Assembly (NCBI RefSeq): GCF_031195445.1
Contig: NZ_CP133480.1
Location: forward strand, 1-64,000
Reading direction: 5' to 3'
DNA: 64,000 nucleotides
Source: Acuticoccus sp. MNP-M23
GTDB lineage: Bacteria; Pseudomonadota; Alphaproteobacteria; Rhizobiales; Amorphaceae
Shown here: positions 54,131 to 62,612 of the stretch, piece by piece
How positions within the stretch are numbered: position 1 is the first letter of the stretch
Layout of the letters: every line of letters begins with the position of its first letter
The notes under the pieces: generated by a model
What the model was told of the DNA's origin: nothing
Seen by the model: only the letters and a program-made list of their open reading frames with translations
Database searches by the model: none
Made by a program: the position numbers and the translations under genes

Positions 54131-55413
54131 TTGGTGGTGCTTGCCGTGTTGGTGGATGAGGCAACGCTTGTGGGCGTTGCTGCGCCGGTCGCCGCCGCAG
54201 AAGACGCGGGCATCGGCGTCGGGGTGACCGTGATCCCGGCGCGCACCTTCTGCAGCCCCTGAACGATCACCGTTTCACCGGACGTCAGGCCCTTGGTGAC
54301 CGGAAATCCATTCTCGAACTGAGCCCCGGTCTCGATGCGGCGGGTTTCGGCCTGGTTCTTGTCGTTGACCACAAACACGTACCGTCCGTCGCGGTCCTGC
54401 AACACGGCGGAGGCCGGCACCACGGGCAGCTTCGAGCCCTTGGTCTCCTTCACGTTCACCGACACGAAGGAGCCCGGAAGCAACATTCCCTTGGGATTGG
54501 GGAAGTCCGCATAAATCACCAGCGAGCCGGTGGCCGCGCTGATCTGGTTGCTCGCAAAGCTGATCTTGCCGTCGCTGCCATATTTGGTGCCGTTGGACAG
54601 GGTCAGCTCGGGCGTGAAGAAATCGTCCTTGCCGGCCATATCGGCAGAGCCGCCATTTTGCTCGGACAAGGTCGTGTAAAGCGTTTCGGGAATGGAGAAG
54701 GCAACACGGATCGGGTCCAGCTGGACGATGGTTGCGATGGTGCCGGTCTGCGCCGAGACAAGGTTGCCGACAGTGACCGAGGTTGCACCGATCTGGCCGC
54801 TGATGGGCGCCTTGATGTCGGTGTAGGAGAGGTTGATCTGCGCGGTCTGGATCTGGGCCTTTGCCTGTGCCACCGCAGCTTCTGCCTGCTGCTGCTGCGC
54901 CTGCGCCACGTCGCGCGACGCTTCCGCATCGTCTGCCTTGGCCTGGCTGACATCGCCCTTCTTCAGCAGCGTCAGCTGCCGTTGCAGCACGAAGTTGGCA
55001 TTCTTGACCTGTGCCTTCGCGGCTGCAACCTGCGCCTGTGCCGCTGCAAGCTGTCCCTGCGCGGCGGCCAGTTGCGCCTGATACTGGTCCTTCTCGATGG
55101 CGACCATGACGTCGCCTTCTTTGACGAGCTTGCCCTGATCGAAGTTCAGCTTTTCAAGGAAGCCTTCGACACGGGACACCAGGTCTACGGACTGGATCGC
55201 CACGATCCTGCCCACGAACTCATCGCTCTTGGAGACGGTCTCTTCCTTGACCGAGGCGACCACGACCGAGGGCGGCGGGGCCGATGCCGATGAATCCTGC
55301 GCGAAGGCCGCGCCTGCCGGCAGCACACCTACCGTGAGACCTGCTGCAACAAGGCAGGCGAGCCGCCATCTCATGGAGCCCCGAGCGTTCGCAGGCTTTG
55401 GAGAATTTTTCAT
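54127..55413 (-). CDS. RND efflux periplasmic adaptor (membrane fusion protein)
   Basis: The product, 428 residues, has a signal-like segment at 15-38 and no lipobox. It shows the lipoyl half Val-Ser-Arg-Val-Glu-Gly-Phe-Leu near 80, a long Ala/Gln/Lys-rich coiled coil (about 112-200, heptad-like), the second lipoyl half Ala-Pro-Ile-Ser-Gly-Gln-Ile near 210 and a C-terminal Ser/Thr/Ala tail of about 30 residues. The hairpin is longer than in the adaptor at 3618, as expected for an AcrA-type partner. It heads the operon with the pump. No outer-membrane channel gene follows. Confidence 0.9.
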   Translation of the reverse strand: MKNSPKPANARGSMRWRLACLVAAGLTVGVLPAGAAFAQDSSASAPPPSVVVASVKEETVSKSDEFVGRIVAIQSVDLVSRVEGFLEKLNFDQGKLVKEGDVMVAIEKDQYQAQLAAAQGQLAAAQAQVAAAKAQVKNANFVLQRQLTLLKKGDVSQAKADDAEASRDVAQAQQQQAEAAVAQAKAQIQTAQINLSYTDIKAPISGQIGATSVTVGNLVSAQTGTIATIVQLDPIRVAFSIPETLYTTLSEQNGGSADMAGKDDFFTPELTLSNGTKYGSDGKISFASNQISAATGSLVIYADFPNPKGMLLPGSFVSVNVKETKGSKLPVVPASAVLQDRDGRYVFVVNDKNQAETRRIETGAQFENGFPVTKGLTSGETVIVQGLQKVRAGITVTPTPMPASSAAATGAATPTSVASSTNTASTTK

Positions 55414-55664
55414 GTGGCGGCTCTGTCAATCACGTGTGAAAGGCGAATGCGCAGGCAGTGGCTTCAAATGAAGGCACCCCACGCATTTCAGACTGCACAC
55501 TGACTTGGCAATCCGAAGTTGGCAACCCAAGGCGGCGGACAACTTGCGCCGGATATGTCGCGAACCCGTAACGATCCATCGAGACGCTGTCATTTGCGGC
55601 GCAAAGCCCGGCACGTTCACCGGCAGCGCCGATGGTCACGCCGCGGGCGGGCCTGCCTCGGCAA

Positions 55665-57464
55665 TCAGGCGGCGCGTTGCATGGCGGTGTTGGCTGCGGC
55701 GGCGTCGAGCACGATAATCTCGGCCCTGTCCTCCCCGCGGAACACGCCGTGGGAAAGCTCCACGGCAAGGTGCACCGCCTCGCCGGCACTTGCCTTGAGG
55801 CGGGCGCCGAGCGGGCCGCCGGCGCGGAACGCCATGGCCGTCGCCCGCGCACCGCACAGCGAACGCAAGGTCAACCGCAAGCTGTCCCCCTGCCCCACCG
55901 GCTGCACCCGCTCCAGCACCACATCGTCCAGCGCGAGAACCGGCTTGGGGCGGCTGGACCCCCAGGGCCCGTGCGCCTCAAGCGTCTGGGCCAGGGTTAC
56001 GTCCAGCGCGCGCAGCCCCACCACGGCGTCGATTTTGAGCTGGTCGGCCGCTGCCGCTTCGGCCACGCTTTCGCCGAGCGCTGCCGTCAGAAACGACGTG
56101 AGGTCCGGGATCTTGTCGATCTCCACCGTCAACCCGGCAGCCATGGGGTGGCCACCCCCCTTCACAAGCAGCCCGTCCGCCGCTGCCTTGCGAATTGCCG
56201 CACCAAGATCGACGCCCGGCATCGAGCGACCGGAGCCGACGCCCTGCCCGTCCCCCAGCGCAATGGCGATGGCGGGATGGCGGGTCCGCTCCTTCAGCCG
56301 CGCGGCAACAAGGCCCACCACGCCGGGATGCCAGTCCCCGGCCACAACCACCACCGGCGCACTTTCGTCGGCCATCGCCACGGCCTCTTCCAGCGCCCTG
56401 CGCTCCATGGCGCGGCGGTCGGCGTTCAGGCCATCGAGCGTTGCGGCGATTTCCTCGGCTTCGGCGTCGTTCTCGGTGAGCAGGAGGCGCGCGCCCAGCC
56501 CGGAATCGCCAATGCGTCCGCCGGCGTTGATCCGCGGGCCGAGGACGTAGCCAAGGTGCTCGGCATCCACCGGCCCCCCGAGCCTTGCCACTGTCACCAG
56601 CGCCGCAAGCCCGCGGTTGCCGCGCCGGCGGAATGTCTGAAGGCCCGTGCGCACGAAGGCGCGGTTGAGGCCGGACAGCGGCACCACGTCGGCCACGGTC
56701 CCCAGCGCCACGCAATCCAGAAGCGCCATCAGGTCAGGCGGTCCGTCCGGTGCCGCAACGCCGCGCCGCTTCAGCTCGCGCACGAGCCCGACCATGGCGA
56801 CGAACGCCACGCCCACCGCAGCGCAATGGCCAAGCCCCGACAGGTCATCGGCGCGGTTGGGGTTCACGACGGCATCGGCCGCCGCAAGGGTGTCCACCGG
56901 GTGGTGATCGATCACCAGAACATCGGCCCCCGCAGCCTTTGCCGCCGCGACCGGCTCGATGGCGCCGGACCCGCAGTCGAGGCACAGGACGACGCGGGCG
57001 CCATCGGCAACGAGTGTCTCCATCAGTGCCACCGAAGGGCCGTAGCCATCGCTGACCCGGTCCGGGATCATCACCCGCGGCTCTCTCCCGTAGGCCCGCA
57101 GCACGCGCGCAACCACGGCGGCCGCGGTGGCGCCGTCGACGTCATAGTCCGAGAAGATCGCAACGGGTTCAGCGGCGGTCACCGCATCGGCCAGACGGGC
57201 CACCAGCGCATCGCAATCGGTCAATGTGGATGGGTCCGGCATCAGGGCGCGCATTGTGGGCGCCAGCTCGGTCTCGGCGTTTTCCGTGGTCATCCCGCGG
57301 CCCGCCAGGACGCTCGCCACAACGTGAGGCAGCCCGTGCCGCTGCGCCAGCGCGAGCGCCGTGCGCTCTTCCGCCGGGGCCAGACGACGGACCCAGCTTC
57401 GCCCGGTCATAGACCGTTCGACGGCAAGGACGGCGGTGCGATCGCACTCTTCTGGGTCGGCCAA
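55665..57464 (-). CDS. recJ: Single-stranded-DNA-specific exonuclease RecJ
   Basis: The product, about 599 residues, is the 5'-3' ssDNA exonuclease of the RecFOR and mismatch repair pathways. It has the DHH-family motifs Ser-Asp-Tyr-Asp-Val-Asp-Gly-Ala-Thr near 100, Val-Ile-Asp-His-His-Pro-Val near 180 and the DHHA1 Gly-Gly-Gly-His-Pro-Met-Ala-Ala-Gly near 440, with an OB-type C-terminal domain. The TTG start at 57464 has a GGAGAG site eight bases upstream; ATG 57407 would drop about 19 residues. It follows the DUF2459 gene on the same strand. Confidence 0.95.
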   Translation of the reverse strand: MADPEECDRTAVLAVERSMTGRSWVRRLAPAEERTALALAQRHGLPHVVASVLAGRGMTTENAETELAPTMRALMPDPSTLTDCDALVARLADAVTAAEPVAIFSDYDVDGATAAAVVARVLRAYGREPRVMIPDRVSDGYGPSVALMETLVADGARVVLCLDCGSGAIEPVAAAKAAGADVLVIDHHPVDTLAAADAVVNPNRADDLSGLGHCAAVGVAFVAMVGLVRELKRRGVAAPDGPPDLMALLDCVALGTVADVVPLSGLNRAFVRTGLQTFRRRGNRGLAALVTVARLGGPVDAEHLGYVLGPRINAGGRIGDSGLGARLLLTENDAEAEEIAATLDGLNADRRAMERRALEEAVAMADESAPVVVVAGDWHPGVVGLVAARLKERTRHPAIAIALGDGQGVGSGRSMPGVDLGAAIRKAAADGLLVKGGGHPMAAGLTVEIDKIPDLTSFLTAALGESVAEAAAADQLKIDAVVGLRALDVTLAQTLEAHGPWGSSRPKPVLALDDVVLERVQPVGQGDSLRLTLRSLCGARATAMAFRAGGPLGARLKASAGEAVHLAVELSHGVFRGEDRAEIIVLDAAAANTAMQRAA

Positions 57465-57531
57465 GGCGGGCTCTCTCCGGTAAAGACGCGCCAATTTCGC
57501 CCATTTCCGCCGCCATTTGGTAAAAAATGCC

Positions 57532-58257
57532 TTAATTTCCCAATTCGTCCCCAACCCTGTCGCCAACACTGATGGAGAAGATGAGCGTTTTGGAAAATGG
57601 CGTGAAGCGGCCGACGACCACGCCCGCAACTTCAAGCATGTCACCCACCCATTCATTGCAGGTTTCGAGCGGGGAGTAGCTGTCGACCGCATCAAAAAAG
57701 GCATCGTTGGTGCCGTAGCTCTCGCCGGGCGCCGCAACCACCTTGCCATTCTTGCGCACAAACTCGGCCTCGACCGCAGCCACCAGGTTGCGGTAGCCCG
57801 GCTCCGACAGCCCGATGGCCATGACGCCGGGGATGACGTCCGGTTTATTCAGGAAGCTGACATGAAGAAGGCTGTCATCCCATATCCCGTCGAGCACATC
57901 GTCCAGGCCGATATCGGACAGCTGGTGGACGTTCCTGTAGAAGCTCTCGGCGCCCCAGCCGATCGAGACGTGCGTGGCGTTGGCCGCCAGCGCCTCGTTT
58001 TCCGCGGGCGTCCCGCGCAGACCGCCTGCGCTGGCAAGGTGACGCCAGTCGGCCACATCATCCGCCATCGGCAGGATGATTTCGGCGTGGACCGGCGTGG
58101 AGTAGATGTGGATCAGGCGTGTGTGGGGAAGCCCGTCACCGGCCGTGCGCAGCAATGCACCGCCGGCGACGAGGGCCATGTACAGTCCGAGAATGGCGGC
58201 CATCGCGCCGATCGTCAGCGCGATCCCCTCCGCCAGGAAGCGGAGTTTGCCGATCAA
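57532..58257 (-). CDS. DUF2459 (TIGR02117) family membrane-anchored protein
   Basis: The product, about 241 residues, has one TM segment (residues 9-30). The family's conserved blocks follow: His-Ile-Tyr-Ser-Thr-Pro-Val-His-Ala-Glu near 53, Ser-Ile-Gly-Trp-Gly near 100, Pro-Gly-Glu-Ser-Tyr-Gly near 180 and Thr-Cys-Asn-Glu-Trp near 202. The TTG start overlaps the glpX stop as TTGA, so the two are coupled. Its function is unknown. Conserved His and Cys suggest a hydrolase-like or cysteine-peptidase-like fold, but that is inference. Confidence 0.82.
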   Translation of the reverse strand: MIGKLRFLAEGIALTIGAMAAILGLYMALVAGGALLRTAGDGLPHTRLIHIYSTPVHAEIILPMADDVADWRHLASAGGLRGTPAENEALAANATHVSIGWGAESFYRNVHQLSDIGLDDVLDGIWDDSLLHVSFLNKPDVIPGVMAIGLSEPGYRNLVAAVEAEFVRKNGKVVAAPGESYGTNDAFFDAVDSYSPLETCNEWVGDMLEVAGVVVGRFTPFSKTLIFSISVGDRVGDELGN

Positions 58258-59243
58258 TCGAGCAGGAACTTGCTGTAGTCGATGTGCTTGGCCTTGATGG
58301 TCCGCACCGTGCCCGTGGACGAGCGCATGACGATGGTCTCGGTGGTGATGTAGCCCGGATAAAATTTGACGCCCTGACAAAGCGCGCCGTCGGTCACGCC
58401 GGTGGCGGAGAAATACACGTCGCCCTTGGCCATGTCCTCGTGGGTGTAGATCCGCTCGTAGTCGGTGATGCCCATGCGGGTGGCGCGGGCCTTGTGCTCG
58501 TCCGTCTTCAGGATGAGCCGGCCCTGCATCTGGCCGCCCGTGCAGCGGAGCGCCGCAGACGCCAGAACGCCTTCGGGTGCACCGCCGGACCCGATGTAGA
58601 TGTCGATGCCCGTCTCCATCGGCTCCGTGGTGTGGATGATGCCCTGGATGTCACCGTCGCCGATCAGCCGGATTGCAGCGCCGGTCTTGCGGATGGTCTC
58701 GATCAGCTCGGCATGGCGCGGCCGGTCCAGCACGCAGGCCGTCACTTCACGCTCGGACACGCCCTTTTCCTTGGCGACCCGGCGAATCATCTCGTCGGCC
58801 GGCATGTCGAGGTCGATGAAGCCGTCCGGGAAGCCCGGGCCGACAGCGACCTTCTCCATGTAAACGTCCGGCGCATTGAGGAGCGAACCGCCGGAGGCCA
58901 GCGCCAGGGTTGCCAGCGAGTTGGGCATGTCCTTGGCGCAAAGGGTGGTGCCTTCAAGCGGGTCGAGCGCGATGTCGACGCGCTGGCCACCGGCGCCGAC
59001 GGCCTCGCCGATATACAGCATCGGGGCTTCGTCGCGCTCACCTTCGCCGATCACGACGATGCCTTCGATGGCAAGGCGGTTGAGCTCGCGCCGCATGGCA
59101 TCCACGGCCGCCTGATCCGCGGCCCGCTCATCGCCCCGTCCGCGCATGCGGGCCGCGGAGACGGCAGCGCGTTCTGTCACGCGCATCACCTCGATGGTGA
59201 GAACGCGATCAAGCGCGCCTTTGGGTGTTCTGTCCTGCGGCAT
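58254..59243 (-). CDS. glpX: Class II fructose-1,6-bisphosphatase
   Basis: The product, 329 residues, dephosphorylates fructose 1,6-bisphosphate in gluconeogenesis. It shows the metal loop Gly-Glu-Gly-Glu-Arg-Asp-Glu-Ala-Pro-Met-Leu near 67, Asp-Pro-Leu-Glu-Gly-Thr-Thr near 93, Gly-Pro-Gly-Phe near 134 and Gly-Ser-Gly-Gly-Ala-Pro-Glu-Gly near 218. These are the GlpX/FBPase II motifs. It is coupled to the DUF2459 gene by a 4-bp overlap, and the order with hom and alaC upstream is usual in Rhizobiales. Confidence 0.95.
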   Translation of the reverse strand: MPQDRTPKGALDRVLTIEVMRVTERAAVSAARMRGRGDERAADQAAVDAMRRELNRLAIEGIVVIGEGERDEAPMLYIGEAVGAGGQRVDIALDPLEGTTLCAKDMPNSLATLALASGGSLLNAPDVYMEKVAVGPGFPDGFIDLDMPADEMIRRVAKEKGVSEREVTACVLDRPRHAELIETIRKTGAAIRLIGDGDIQGIIHTTEPMETGIDIYIGSGGAPEGVLASAALRCTGGQMQGRLILKTDEHKARATRMGITDYERIYTHEDMAKGDVYFSATGVTDGALCQGVKFYPGYITTETIVMRSSTGTVRTIKAKHIDYSKFLLD

Positions 59244-59316
59244 CGTCTGTTATCTCCAGCTCTCGCACACCGTTCTGGCCGGTGGCTGCTCCCAAAGCAA
59301 CCATAGTGCAGCCGTA

Positions 59317-60537
59317 ATGACCAGCAAACGGCAAGACATCGACCCCGGCATTCCCCAACAGCACGGCAGTCCCGTCATGAGCACCCTCGTCGCGCGCTTC
59401 GGCGCCATCGGCCGCAACCCGGCCGCTCTTGCGGTCGGCTTCGTGTTTGCCGCCAACGGATGCATGTTTGCAAACTGGGTGGTGCGGATCCCGACGGTCA
59501 AGGAAACGCTCGGCCTTTCGGACGGGATGCTCGGCCTTGCAATCACCGCCATGGCGGTGGGCGGCATCATCGCGATGCCGCTGGCCGGGGCACTGGTCTC
59601 CCGCCTTGGCAGCGCGCGGATGAGCGTTGCCGCCGGGATGGTGTTCTTGCTCTCATTCTGGCTTGTCGGCCTTGCGCCCGGTGCGCTGACGCTGGCCGCT
59701 GCGCTTTTTCTGGCAGGCGCAGGCAACGGCGCGATGGACGTTTCGATGAATGCGCAGGCCAACGCCGTGGAAGGCGCGACCGGGCAGCGGATCATGTCGT
59801 TCGCCCACGCCATGTTCAGCCTCGGGCTGTTCGCCGGCACCGTGCCCGCCGGCATTTTCTCCGCCTCGGACACGCCCGTCGCCATCCACCTCGCGCTGGT
59901 GGGGGCGGTGCTGGCCGCCGGGCTCTTTCTCGTCCGCGGCAGCCTTGCGGCCGACGCGGCACTGGAAGACCCCGACCAGCCGTCCTTCGCCTGGCCGCGC
60001 GGGCCGCTGTTGCTGTTCGGCCTCATCTGCCTTTGCGGCGCCATCGTCGAAGGGGCCATGAACGACTGGATTGCCGTCTTCGTCGAGGATGCGCTGCATC
60101 TGGGCACTGTTGCGGCGGCCACGGCATATGGTTTCTTTGCCGGGGCGATGTTCGTCTCGCGCCTCTTCGGCGATGTGCTGTCGGAGCGGGTCGGCCCTGC
60201 CGCCGTCGTGCGCTACGGGCTGATCCTGGCGGCTGCCGGGCTGATCGTGTCGCTCAGCGGCCCGAGCTGGTCGATCTATCTTGGGTTTGCCGCCGTTGGC
60301 CTCGGCATTGCGGGCGTCTTCCCCGCGGTATTCCGGGCCGCAGGGCGCATTCCGGGCCGCGCACCGGGGCCTTCGATGGCCTCGGCGGTGACGCTCGGCT
60401 ATGCGGGCTTTCTGTTCGGGCCCGCCGCCATCGGCTTCCTGGCGGACGCCTTCAGCCTTCCCATCGCACTCGCAATGCTGATCCCGCTGGCGCTGATCGG
60501 CGCGCTCCTCGCCTCCGCTCTGAAGCTCGCCGACTGA
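59317..60537 (+). CDS. MFS transporter, FucP/YbjJ-like
   Basis: The product, about 406 residues (386 if ATG 59377 is the true start), has about 12 TM segments. Gly-Ala-Leu-Val-Ser-Arg-Leu-Gly-Ser-Ala-Arg near 88 fits the cytosolic loop 2-3 motif of MFS carriers, and Asn-Gly-Ala-Met-Asp-Val-Ser-Met-Asn-Ala-Gln near 140 is typical of the YbjJ/FucP-like branch. The substrate is unknown. It stands alone on the plus strand between glpX and hom, an insertion in the minus-strand core cluster. Confidence 0.85.
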   Translation: MTSKRQDIDPGIPQQHGSPVMSTLVARFGAIGRNPAALAVGFVFAANGCMFANWVVRIPTVKETLGLSDGMLGLAITAMAVGGIIAMPLAGALVSRLGSARMSVAAGMVFLLSFWLVGLAPGALTLAAALFLAGAGNGAMDVSMNAQANAVEGATGQRIMSFAHAMFSLGLFAGTVPAGIFSASDTPVAIHLALVGAVLAAGLFLVRGSLAADAALEDPDQPSFAWPRGPLLLFGLICLCGAIVEGAMNDWIAVFVEDALHLGTVAAATAYGFFAGAMFVSRLFGDVLSERVGPAAVVRYGLILAAAGLIVSLSGPSWSIYLGFAAVGLGIAGVFPAVFRAAGRIPGRAPGPSMASAVTLGYAGFLFGPAAIGFLADAFSLPIALAMLIPLALIGALLASALKLAD

Positions 60538-60704
60538 CCGGCCATCTCAGCCGCGCTGCCGTCGCGGCCGGCTCACGATCCAGACACCCGATTGCGCTGC
60601 GCTGGATGACGGCCTCAGGACCTGGCTGTCAGCCTTCGAGAAACACGGCGCGCCAAATTCTAGAGGGGCCGCGAAACGCGTCGCCCCCTTGTAATGCCCG
60701 CCCG

Positions 60705-62012
60705 TCAGTTGCTGTGCGCGATCGGGATGATGTGCGGGGCGCGCACGATGATGCCATCTTCCTCGATGGCTTTCAGCGCACGGCCGAGGGCAGCTTCCGT
60801 GGTCGGATAGGTCACCAGAATCACGGTCTGATCGCTGAGGGCCGGCTGGTCTTCCGGCCGGTGCGGCGTCTTCTGGACGATCTGCTCCAGCGAGATCCCC
60901 TCCGCCGCCATCCGGCTGGCGAGCGCCGCAAACGCCCCCGCCCGGTCCGCAATCGGCAGGCGCACGTAGAACGCACCCTTGTGGCCGGCAGCCGCCGCCT
61001 TGCGGAACGGCGACAGCGTTGCCGACGGGCGGCCAAGGGGGCTTGGTGCGAGGCCCCGCGCAAGGTCCGTCAGGTCCGACACCACGGCAGACGCGGTGGC
61101 CATGCCGCCCGCGCCGGGGCCGGACAGCACCAGCTCGCCAAAGGCCGGCCCGCGGATCGAAACCGCGTTGAGAACGCCGGCGGTCTCCGCGAGGGCCGAA
61201 CCACGCGGCACCATGGTGGGATGGACGCGCTGGTCGACGCCCTCCTCCGTCATCGTCGCAATGCCGAGAAGCTTGATGCGGAAGCCGAGTTCTTCGGCAG
61301 CTTCAAGGTCGGCCGGCTCGATCCGGCGGATGCCCTCCACCAGCACGGCATCCGAATCGATGGCGGTGGTGAAGGCGATCGACGAGAGGATCGCGAGCTT
61401 GTGAGCGGTATCGAAGCCATCCACGTCGAAGGTCGGATCGGCCTCGGCGTAGCCGAGACGCTGGGCTTCGGCGAGGCAATCGTCGAACGAGCGGCCGCCA
61501 CGCTCCATCTCGGTGAGGATGTAGTTGCAGGTGCCGTTCATGATGCCGAGCACCGATGCGATGGGAATGCCGGCAAGGCTGTCGCGCACGGTGCGGATTG
61601 CGGGGATGCCGCCCGCCACCGCAGCCTCGAACAGCAGCGGCACGTTGTTGGCTTCGGCCAGCGCCGCCAGCTTCATCCCGTGAGCGGCCAGAAGCGCCTT
61701 GTTCGCCGTCACCACCGCCTTGCCCGCGCCAAGGGCGGCCTCGACCGCATCCAGCGCTGCCCCGTCAGCGCCGCCGATCAGCTCGACGAAGACGTCAGCC
61801 GCCGCGGTGCGTGCCATCTCGACCGGATCGTCGAACCATTTGGCGCCGGACAGGTCGACGCCGCGGTCGCGCGTCTTGTCGCGGGCGGAAACGGCGACAA
61901 GCTCGATGTTGCGCCCTGAGCCACCGTGGGTGGGCTCGGCCTGGAGAAGCGCAATGGTGGACGCGCCGACAGTGCCGAGGCCGGCGATGGCAATTTTGAG
62001 CGTTTCGGTCAC
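60705..62012 (-). CDS. hom: Homoserine dehydrogenase
   Basis: The product, about 435 residues, reduces aspartate semialdehyde to homoserine for threonine, methionine and isoleucine synthesis. The Rossmann start is Ile-Ala-Gly-Leu-Gly-Thr-Val-Gly near 8. Catalytic and substrate motifs are Thr-Ala-Asn-Lys-Ala-Leu near 102, Gly-Ile-Met-Asn-Gly-Thr-Cys-Asn-Tyr-Ile near 157 and Glu-Ala-Asp-Pro-Thr-Phe-Asp-Val-Asp-Gly near 192. A C-terminal ACT domain (about 350-430) allows feedback control, probably by threonine. GTG at 62012 with AGAAGG five bases upstream is preferred over GTG at 62018. Confidence 0.95.
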   Translation of the reverse strand: MTETLKIAIAGLGTVGASTIALLQAEPTHGGSGRNIELVAVSARDKTRDRGVDLSGAKWFDDPVEMARTAAADVFVELIGGADGAALDAVEAALGAGKAVVTANKALLAAHGMKLAALAEANNVPLLFEAAVAGGIPAIRTVRDSLAGIPIASVLGIMNGTCNYILTEMERGGRSFDDCLAEAQRLGYAEADPTFDVDGFDTAHKLAILSSIAFTTAIDSDAVLVEGIRRIEPADLEAAEELGFRIKLLGIATMTEEGVDQRVHPTMVPRGSALAETAGVLNAVSIRGPAFGELVLSGPGAGGMATASAVVSDLTDLARGLAPSPLGRPSATLSPFRKAAAAGHKGAFYVRLPIADRAGAFAALASRMAAEGISLEQIVQKTPHRPEDQPALSDQTVILVTYPTTEAALGRALKAIEEDGIIVRAPHIIPIAHSN

Positions 62013-62123
62013 GGGCACCTTCTCAAGTCACGGAACGGATCTGGTTTGGCGACACAAACCGCATTCCGCCCTGGAAGGCCAGCACCGATGCCGAGAAAGA
62101 CCGCCGCAGCGGCGCCGGCACCG

Positions 62124-62606
62124 TCAGGGCCGCGTGATGGAACTGCCGTCGCAAAACCGGCTGCCAGCAAGGCGCGCGGCCTCCTCCGGTGCGAGGGCGC
62201 CCATGGCGTGGGCGTCGGCGTCGGTCTCGACCCAGACGAAGACCTTGCCCTCGGCGCCGAACAGCGCCGTGCCGATAGCAGACATTTCGTCGAGGCAGTC
62301 GGGTGTTGCCTTGTCGATCCGGGCCGCGGCGGCGTCGGCGGCCTTCGGGCCGAGCGGAGGCACATCATGGGCGAGCGCGAGGCGGCGGAGCTGCCAGACG
62401 AAATCGTCTCCGCTCACCTTCCAGTCGAAGAAGACGATCCGGTCGGCGTTGTCGCAGATTTCGGAGATCGCCCAGTAGAGGCCGGCGCCACCGGCCGCCT
62501 CGGCATCGCTGGCGTCCGCCACGGCGGACGCCATTGCGCCGGCAAGATCATCGCCGGCGAGGGTCGTCATGGCCGCGGTGAAGGCGGCGCGCTTGTCGTC
62601 GCTCAT
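62124..62606 (-). CDS. Hypothetical protein between alaC and hom
   Basis: The product, 160 residues, is acidic (Asp/Ala-rich) and shows no signal or TM segment. I do not recognise the family. Possible structure: an Ala-rich N-terminal helix (1-35), then Tyr-Trp-Ala-Ile-Ser-Glu-Ile near 44, a Phe-Phe-Asp-Trp-Lys strand near 58, Pro-Asp-Cys-Leu-Asp-Glu near 101 and Val-Phe-Val-Trp-Val-Glu-Thr-Asp near 121. The start is six bases after the alaC stop and the gene ends 111 bp before hom, so all three are probably co-transcribed. Codon use matches the neighbours, so it is a real gene. Confidence 0.75.
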   Translation of the reverse strand: MSDDKRAAFTAAMTTLAGDDLAGAMASAVADASDAEAAGGAGLYWAISEICDNADRIVFFDWKVSGDDFVWQLRRLALAHDVPPLGPKAADAAAARIDKATPDCLDEMSAIGTALFGAEGKVFVWVETDADAHAMGALAPEEAARLAGSRFCDGSSITRP

Positions 62607-62612
62607 CGGGTG

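Noticed and set aside
55500-55530. TTGGCAA direct repeat upstream of the second RND adaptor gene as an operator
   Set aside because: Only two seven-base copies at a 14-base spacing and about 90 bases from the start; too weak to list as a regulatory site.
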